A stretch of 64,000 bases of DNA from Streptomyces bungoensis (GTDB lineage: Bacteria; Actinomycetota; Actinomycetes; Streptomycetales; Streptomycetaceae): the NCBI RefSeq assembly GCF_001514215.1, contig NZ_KQ948864.1:91558-155557 (forward strand), read 5' to 3'. Every line of letters begins with the position of its first letter. Position 1 is the first letter of the stretch. The position numbers and the translations under genes were made by a program. This document shows, piece after piece, positions 59,877 to 64,000 of this stretch. Under the pieces are notes generated by a model that did no database searches, was not told the origin of the DNA, and saw nothing but the letters and a program-made list of their open reading frames with translations.

Positions 59877-61118
59877 GTGCGGCGCGCAGGAACGAATCTC
59901 CCCAAGGTCGGTCGCTACAACCAGGCCGTTGTACTCGACCAGATCCAGCTTGCCGACGGCATCAGCCGCGTGGAGATCGCCCAGCTCACCGGCCTGACCC
60001 CGCAGACGGTCTCCGGCATCGTGCGCCGCCTTCTGGACGAGGGCATCGTGCGTGAGGACGGCGCCAGCCGGATCTCCAGTGGAGGCAAACCCCGCACCCT
60101 CCTCAGGCTCAACGCGGACGCGGGCAACGCGGTCGGACTGCACTTCGACCCCGTCGAGCTCACCTGCACGGTGGTCGACCTCCTGGGCCGGCCGCTGGTC
60201 GTCAAGAGGCAGCCGACGCCCCTGGGGGCCGAGCCTTCCCAGGTCGTCAAGACCATGGCCGAGCTGATCGCCGACGTACTGGCCGAAGCCGGCGTCCCGC
60301 GCGGCAAGGTGCTCGGTCTCGGCCTCGCCACGCCGGGACCCATCGACCAGGAGCGCGGCATGGTCGTCGCGCCGCCCCAGCTCGCGCACTGGACCCGGGT
60401 GCCGGTGCAGAGGATGCTCAGCGACGCCACAGACCTGCCGGTGACCCTGGACAACGACGCCACCGCTGCCGCCGTCGGCGAGCGCTGGTCCGGCGCGGGC
60501 AAGGGGGTGGCGAACTTCGCCTACTTGTTCTTCGGCACCGGCGTCGGTGGCGGCCTGGTCCTCAACCACCAGGTCTACAGGGGCGGTTCCTTCAACGCCG
60601 GGGAGTTCGGCCACTCGTCGGTGCTGCCCGACGGCCCGGAGTGCTACTGCGGCAACCGGGGCTGCCTGGAGAGGCTCGTCAACCCCTCCGCCATCGTGGC
60701 CGAGGTTCACCGCAGGCTCGCCGCAGGGCCCGGCGGGGGGATGCTGTCGCAAGCGTTCGAGCAGGATCCGGCATCCGTGGACCACCGGGCGATCCTGCTG
60801 GCCGCCGCGGCCGGCGACCCCGTGGCCGCCGCGGTCATCGACGAGGCCGCCGAACACGTCGCCTCACTGGCGGTCAGCATCGTGAACTTCATCGACGTCG
60901 ACCTCATCGTCCTCGGCGGTCACGGCATCCAGCACGTGGAGTCCCGGTTCGTCGACGCCGTGGCCTCCGCCCTGGCCACCCGACCGCTGTCCCGGGCGAT
61001 CCGCGTGGTCCAGGTCGAGGCGTCTCCGCTCGGGACGGACGCCGCGGTGGTGGGCGGCGCGGCTCTGGTGCTGCACGCCACCTACTCCCCGCAGCTGTCG
61101 GCGCTGCTCGCGGACTGA
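59877..61118 (+). CDS. ROK-family transcriptional regulator (NagC/XylR type)
   Basis: 413 residues. The N-terminal winged helix (YNQAVVLDQIQLADGISRVE then IAQLTGLTPQTVSGIVRRLL, residues 12-50) precedes a ROK domain: ATPGPID, LDNDATAAAVGERW, FGTGVGGGLV, the zinc motif in ECYCGNRGCLERL, and a late VLGGHGIQ. It senses a sugar or sugar phosphate. The start is GTG 59877. It is divergent from the sugar ABC operon, whose promoter holds a GTAAA-9-TTTAC dyad; repression relieved by the imported sugar is the natural reading. It ends 98 bp before the ArsR gene. Confidence 0.92.
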   Translation: MRRAGTNLPKVGRYNQAVVLDQIQLADGISRVEIAQLTGLTPQTVSGIVRRLLDEGIVREDGASRISSGGKPRTLLRLNADAGNAVGLHFDPVELTCTVVDLLGRPLVVKRQPTPLGAEPSQVVKTMAELIADVLAEAGVPRGKVLGLGLATPGPIDQERGMVVAPPQLAHWTRVPVQRMLSDATDLPVTLDNDATAAAVGERWSGAGKGVANFAYLFFGTGVGGGLVLNHQVYRGGSFNAGEFGHSSVLPDGPECYCGNRGCLERLVNPSAIVAEVHRRLAAGPGGGMLSQAFEQDPASVDHRAILLAAAAGDPVAAAVIDEAAEHVASLAVSIVNFIDVDLIVLGGHGIQHVESRFVDAVASALATRPLSRAIRVVQVEASPLGTDAAVVGGAALVLHATYSPQLSALLAD

Positions 61119-61179
61119 TGCTCGCCGGGAGACCCGGCGGTAAGTCGTTTTCGACTGCGATCGCGATGCCGGCCAGCCG

Positions 61180-61209
61180 TTGACGCGTCGGAAATCTCCG
61201 ACGTATCGT
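61180..61209 (+). promoter_or_regulatory. Promoter of the ArsR/SRPBCC operon with operator filling the spacer
   Basis: TTGACG (61180-61185), an 18-bp spacer, TATCGT (61204-61209). The spacer is exactly the perfect dyad CGTCGGA-AATC-TCCGACG (61186-61203). The GTG start is six bases after the -10 box, so the transcript should be leaderless. Confidence 0.75.
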
Positions 61210-61215
61210 TGCGGC

Positions 61216-61533
61216 GTGCCAACCGACGTGTTCGGCGTGCTGGCGAGTCCGGTGCGCCGCAAGCTGCTGGAAAGCCTGCGTGACGGCCCGCGGGCCACGG
61301 GCGATCTGGCCCGTCTCTTTCAGCTGGGGCGCCCGGCGGTCTCCGAACACCTGGCGGTGCTGCGGTCCGCCGGCCTGGTACGCGAGGAGCCCCGCGGCAG
61401 GCAACGGTTCTACCACCTGGAACCGGCCAGGCTCGCCGAGGTCGGCGAATGGCTGCATCCGTTTGAGCACTACTGGAAGCAGCGACTGCAAACGCTGGCC
61501 GACGTACTGGACGAGGAGAACACCCATGACTGA
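61216..61533 (+). CDS. ArsR-family transcriptional regulator
   Basis: 105 residues. A compact winged helix: VFGVLASPVRRKLLESLRDG, DLARLFQLGRPAVSEHLAVL, RSAGLVREEPRGRQRFYHLE, then the dimer helix FEHYWKQRLQTLADVLDEE. No metal-binding Cys cluster, as is usual for the ArsR members paired with SRPBCC/AHSA1 genes. The start is GTG 61216 with no ribosome site but a -10 box six bases upstream, indicating leaderless translation; the frame from 61180 overlaps the promoter. It overlaps the SRPBCC gene by 8 bases. Confidence 0.92.
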   Translation: MPTDVFGVLASPVRRKLLESLRDGPRATGDLARLFQLGRPAVSEHLAVLRSAGLVREEPRGRQRFYHLEPARLAEVGEWLHPFEHYWKQRLQTLADVLDEENTHD

Positions 61534-61939
61534 GCCCACCGCGATCCACAGCGAGCAGTACCTCGCCCACCCGCCCGCCAGCGTCTGGAAAGCACTGACC
61601 GATCCCGAACTCCACGCCCGCTGGTGGGTTCCGGGGGACATCAAGCCGATCGTCGGCCACCGTTTCACCCTCGACATGGGCGACTGGGGCGTCCAGCCAT
61701 GCCAGGTGACCGCAGTCGAGCCCGAGCGTCTGCTCGCCTACCGGTTCGCGGAGGGATCGCTGGACACCACCATCACCTGGCGTCTCGAGCCGGAGGGCGA
61801 GGGAACCCGTCTTCTGCTCGATCACACCGGCTTCGACCTCGACTCCCCCATGGGCAAGCATGCCTACCACGGGATGAGTGAGGGTTGGCCGCACGTCCTC
61901 GGTCGCATCGACGCGGTCCTTGACGATCCCACTGCCTGA
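61526..61939 (+). CDS. SRPBCC (AHSA1/START-like) domain protein
   Basis: 137 residues: IHSEQYLAHPPASVWKALTD, PELHARWWVP, GDWGVQPCQVTAVEPERLLA, YRF, DTTITWRLEPEGEGTRLLLD, HTGFDL and GMSEGWPHVLGRID. This is the hot-dog-like helix-grip pocket of the AHSA1 family, which binds a hydrophobic ligand. Its pairing with ArsR is a very common actinobacterial unit of unknown ligand. The start is ATG 61526 with GAGGAG, inside the end of the ArsR gene, so translation is coupled. Confidence 0.93.
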   Translation: MTEPTAIHSEQYLAHPPASVWKALTDPELHARWWVPGDIKPIVGHRFTLDMGDWGVQPCQVTAVEPERLLAYRFAEGSLDTTITWRLEPEGEGTRLLLDHTGFDLDSPMGKHAYHGMSEGWPHVLGRIDAVLDDPTA

Positions 61940-62249
61940 ACCTCGCACTCCAAGGCCGACTTGATGGGTGCCGGCCCCACCTGCCGGCAGGCTTGGCTGC
62001 TCACCCCTGAACCACAAGTCCTGCCCTGAGCGTGCCTGGGCCACGGTCCGTGCAACGGCGAGGGAGAACGGGCGGTGAGGTAGGCGGCGCCATCACGGCG
62101 GGCGAGTTTGCCCGCCGTGGCGGCAGCCGGTTCGCCGGCGTGCGCCCGGACGATGATGGACATCGGCGGACACACCAAGCCAGGGGAACCAGTGGCAGTG
62201 CACCTAGGACAGTCGCAGGCGGACACGGCCGGGAGACCGCACCCGGCCG
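61940..62249. other. No gene recognised (about 310 bp)
   Basis: Space between two convergent genes before the terminator at 62250-62282. Short Arg/Ala-rich frames only. Confidence 0.4.
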
Positions 62250-62282
62250 GGCCGGTTCCCGGGCCGCGCCCCGGAACCGGCC
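62250..62282 (-). terminator. Hairpin terminator of the GH92 gene
   Basis: GGCCGGTTCC (62250-62259) pairs perfectly with 62273-62282, extended by three more pairs after one mismatch; loop of five bases. It lies 31 bp beyond the stop of the leftward glycosidase gene. Confidence 0.75.
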
Positions 62283-62313
62283 GCCGTGGTGAGCGCCTGT
62301 CGTGCGATGCCTC

Positions 62314-64000
62314 TCACTGGCCGAAGCCGTAGGTGAACAGGTGGTCGGTGCCCGACGAGCCCGTCACCGGCAGCGTGATCGACGCCACCTGCTTGGAGGG
62401 ATCCAGCGGGACCTTCGTGGCGAAGACGTAGGTCTTGACGTTGTCCCGGCCCCCGCTTCCGGTGTTCCGGTAAGCCGTCGTGACGGCCGTCGTGTCACCC
62501 GCGAGCGGCTTGCTCGACCCTCCGTTGAGCGTCCAGTCCGAGAAGCCGACCGTCGCCTTCGAGGCGGTGCCGTCGGTGTAGGTGACGGTCACCGTGCCCG
62601 AGACCCCGCTGCCGTCGGTCGGCGCGTCGGTCGCCGCGCCCAGCAGACCCAGCGACGCGCCCGACGTGCCCGCCGGCATGGCGATGGTCTGGCCGGCCAT
62701 CTCCAGGTTGTCCAGCTGACCGGACGACACCGCAGGCCACTTGTAGGAAACACCGTCGACCGTGAGGGTGGAGCCGCTGGTCACGCCCGCCGCCGACAGC
62801 GCGTTCTGGGAGAGTGCCCAACCGCCGCCGTCGAAGCCGCCCGAGAACTTCGCACCGTCGGGGTAGACGCCCTCGTTGGTGTCGTACGGCCACAGCGCAC
62901 CGGGCTTGGCCACGGCCACGCGGAGGGTCGCCCCGCTCAGCGCCGCACCGGTGCTGTGGTCGGTCAACGCGAAGGTGACCGGGAACGTGCCCTCGTTGTC
63001 GCCCGCCGTCACGTGAACCTTCGCCTCGGCGGTGCCCGAGGCGGGCACCGTCAGGGAGCCGGACACCGTGTCCAGCGTGACGCCGGAGGGTACCGTCGCC
63101 TTCCAGTCGACCGTGACGGTCTTGGCGCCGAGGTTGGTCACGTCGAGCGTGCCGTCACCGGACGCACCCGGCTGCAGCACCAGGCCGTCGCTGGAGGGAC
63201 CGGTCGCGGCCAGCACCCGGTCGCCGCCCGTGGTGTCCGACGGCGGCACCGCCGACGGGCCCGACGCCCAGGACGTGTCGGGCCGGGTGCCCAGGGTGAA
63301 GTCGACCGTGCCCGCGCCCTCGAGCTGCTGGTACGTCAGCCACGAGGTCTTCCACTCCTTGCCCTTGACGTGGAGCGACTGCACGTACGGCGCGTTCGGC
63401 GCTGCCTGCGGCGCGTTGATGCGCACCGTCCCGCCGTTGCCGAAGTCCACCTCGGCCACCGGAAAGACCGGGCTGCCCAGCACCAGGGTGTCCGCGCCCG
63501 GCGTCTCCGGATACATGCCGAGCTCGGACCAGACGTACCAAGAACTCATCGCGCCGAGGTCGTCGTTGCCGAACGAACCGACGGGAGCGTTGAAGTACAG
63601 CTTCTGCTGGGCCTCGCGGACGGCCCTCTGGGTCTTCCACGGCCGGCCCGTGTAGTCGTACTCCCAGGGGATCTCCACGCTGGGCTCGTTGCTCAGGTCG
63701 GCGTCGGTGTTGCCGGGGTCGGTGATGTCGTCGAGCAGGCTGTCCAGGAAGGACGAGTACGCCTTGGCACCGCCGCGCGCCTGGATGAGCTGTCCGAGGT
63801 TGAACGGGACCATGGGCGTGTACTGGGCGGAGGTGCCCTCCACGAAGCCGTTGGAGGTGCCCGGGGTGAAACCGCCCGCGAACTGACCGTCCTTGTTCTT
63901 GGCCTGCAGGTAGCCGGTCTGCGGGTTGAAGACGTTCATCCAGTCCTGGGCGCGGGTGGCGAACTTCTTGTAGACGGCCGTATTGCCCAGCGACTTCGCG
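62314..64000 (-). CDS. GH92 family alpha-mannosidase, 3' part (5' end outside window)
   Basis: The frame is open at the right edge. Visible are about 560 C-terminal residues: QDWMNVFNPQTGYLQAKNKD, GFVEGTSAQYTPMVPFNLGQ, NEPSVEIPWEYDYTGRPWKT, SFGNDDLGAMSSWYVWSELG (the GNDDxGxMSxW region with catalytic carboxylates) and YPETPGADTLVLGSPVFPVA. These are hallmarks of GH92 exo-alpha-1,2-mannosidases, which need calcium. After about residue 260 a NEW3-type Ig-like domain (VLAATGPSSDGLVLQPGASG to PVTFALTDHS) and a C-terminal carbohydrate-binding-like domain follow. The enzyme is likely secreted; the signal peptide is not in view. It may feed the nearby sugar transporter. Confidence 0.92.
   Translation of the reverse strand, partial: AKSLGNTAVYKKFATRAQDWMNVFNPQTGYLQAKNKDGQFAGGFTPGTSNGFVEGTSAQYTPMVPFNLGQLIQARGGAKAYSSFLDSLLDDITDPGNTDADLSNEPSVEIPWEYDYTGRPWKTQRAVREAQQKLYFNAPVGSFGNDDLGAMSSWYVWSELGMYPETPGADTLVLGSPVFPVAEVDFGNGGTVRINAPQAAPNAPYVQSLHVKGKEWKTSWLTYQQLEGAGTVDFTLGTRPDTSWASGPSAVPPSDTTGGDRVLAATGPSSDGLVLQPGASGDGTLDVTNLGAKTVTVDWKATVPSGVTLDTVSGSLTVPASGTAEAKVHVTAGDNEGTFPVTFALTDHSTGAALSGATLRVAVAKPGALWPYDTNEGVYPDGAKFSGGFDGGGWALSQNALSAAGVTSGSTLTVDGVSYKWPAVSSGQLDNLEMAGQTIAMPAGTSGASLGLLGAATDAPTDGSGVSGTVTVTYTDGTASKATVGFSDWTLNGGSSKPLAGDTTAVTTAYRNTGSGGRDNVKTYVFATKVPLDPSKQVASITLPVTGSSGTDHLFTYGFGQ

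Noticed and set aside
1..64000. Secondary-metabolite gene cluster (polyketide, peptide, lanthipeptide or terpene cyclase)
   Set aside because: No synthase, cyclase or precursor-peptide motifs were found; the prenyltransferase and oxygenase pair is the only candidate biosynthetic unit.

Overview
The window looks like Streptomyces or a close relative. It is about 70% GC, codon third positions are strongly G/C, GTG starts are common, and the gene families are typical of that genus (streptogrisin-type protease, gamma-butyrolactone-receptor-like TetR, DUF5996, mycothiol-type LmbE deacetylase, SpoIIE phosphatases). No rRNA, tRNA, CRISPR array, intact transposon, or polyketide or peptide synthase was found. 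About a dozen broken genes and two transposase remnants lie among intact genes. That density fits a chromosome arm or another accessory region rather than the conserved core.

Layout. 1-10 kb: a truncated M20 amidohydrolase fused out of frame to a small membrane protein; an SDR/TetR divergent pair with two matched operators; an acyl-CoA dehydrogenase with a PadR regulator; a GNAT acetyltransferase; an AraC/hydrolase divergent pair; then a collage of MBL-fold and MFS fragments. 10-16 kb: small secreted proteins (a YDHGG repeat protein, an Ig-like protein, an Asn/Gly-rich protein), a decayed NodB deacetylase, a frameshifted gene, an IS5-type remnant, and a secreted tandem ferritin-like protein. 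16-21 kb: a very large P-type ATPase (about 1580 residues). 21-26 kb: a truncated SDR beside an intact paralogue, then a translationally coupled cis-prenyltransferase and DUF2236/EF-hand oxygenase pair, then a secreted beta-propeller. 26-38 kb: DUF5996, a streptogrisin-type protease under a LacI-family-type operator, an LmbE deacetylase, lipoproteins, a RibD/DHFR-like reductase, and a Ser/Thr kinase followed by a frameshifted membrane gene. 38-43 kb: two channel-like proteins with non-canonical selectivity filters, a membrane SpoIIE phosphatase, and a CadD-like transporter. 43-55 kb: NmrA/TetR and SDR/MarR divergent pairs, carbonic anhydrase, hemerythrin, a HAD hydrolase divergent from a butyrolactone-receptor-like regulator, a ClC channel, SnoaL, DUF488, an ISL3-type remnant and a YdeI-like protein. 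55-64 kb: a sugar ABC transporter with a divergent ROK regulator, an ArsR/SRPBCC pair, and the 3' part of a GH92 mannosidase.

How genes work together. Several regulator/target pairs carry readable control DNA. These are twin TetR operators (2333-2386), a PadR dyad (5857-5874), a 14-bp MarR dyad overlapping the SDR promoter beside a leaderless marR (46807-46868), an ArsR dyad that exactly fills the promoter spacer of a leaderless arsR (61180-61216), and a ROK-type dyad inside the ABC promoter (59804-59832).

The best candidate for an undescribed system is the 22.6-24.9 kb pair. One gene encodes a cis-prenyl chain maker. The other encodes a DUF2236 (Lcp/MpaB-type) oxygenase carrying three EF-hands. 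The link between them is inferred from gene overlap and family knowledge, not shown.
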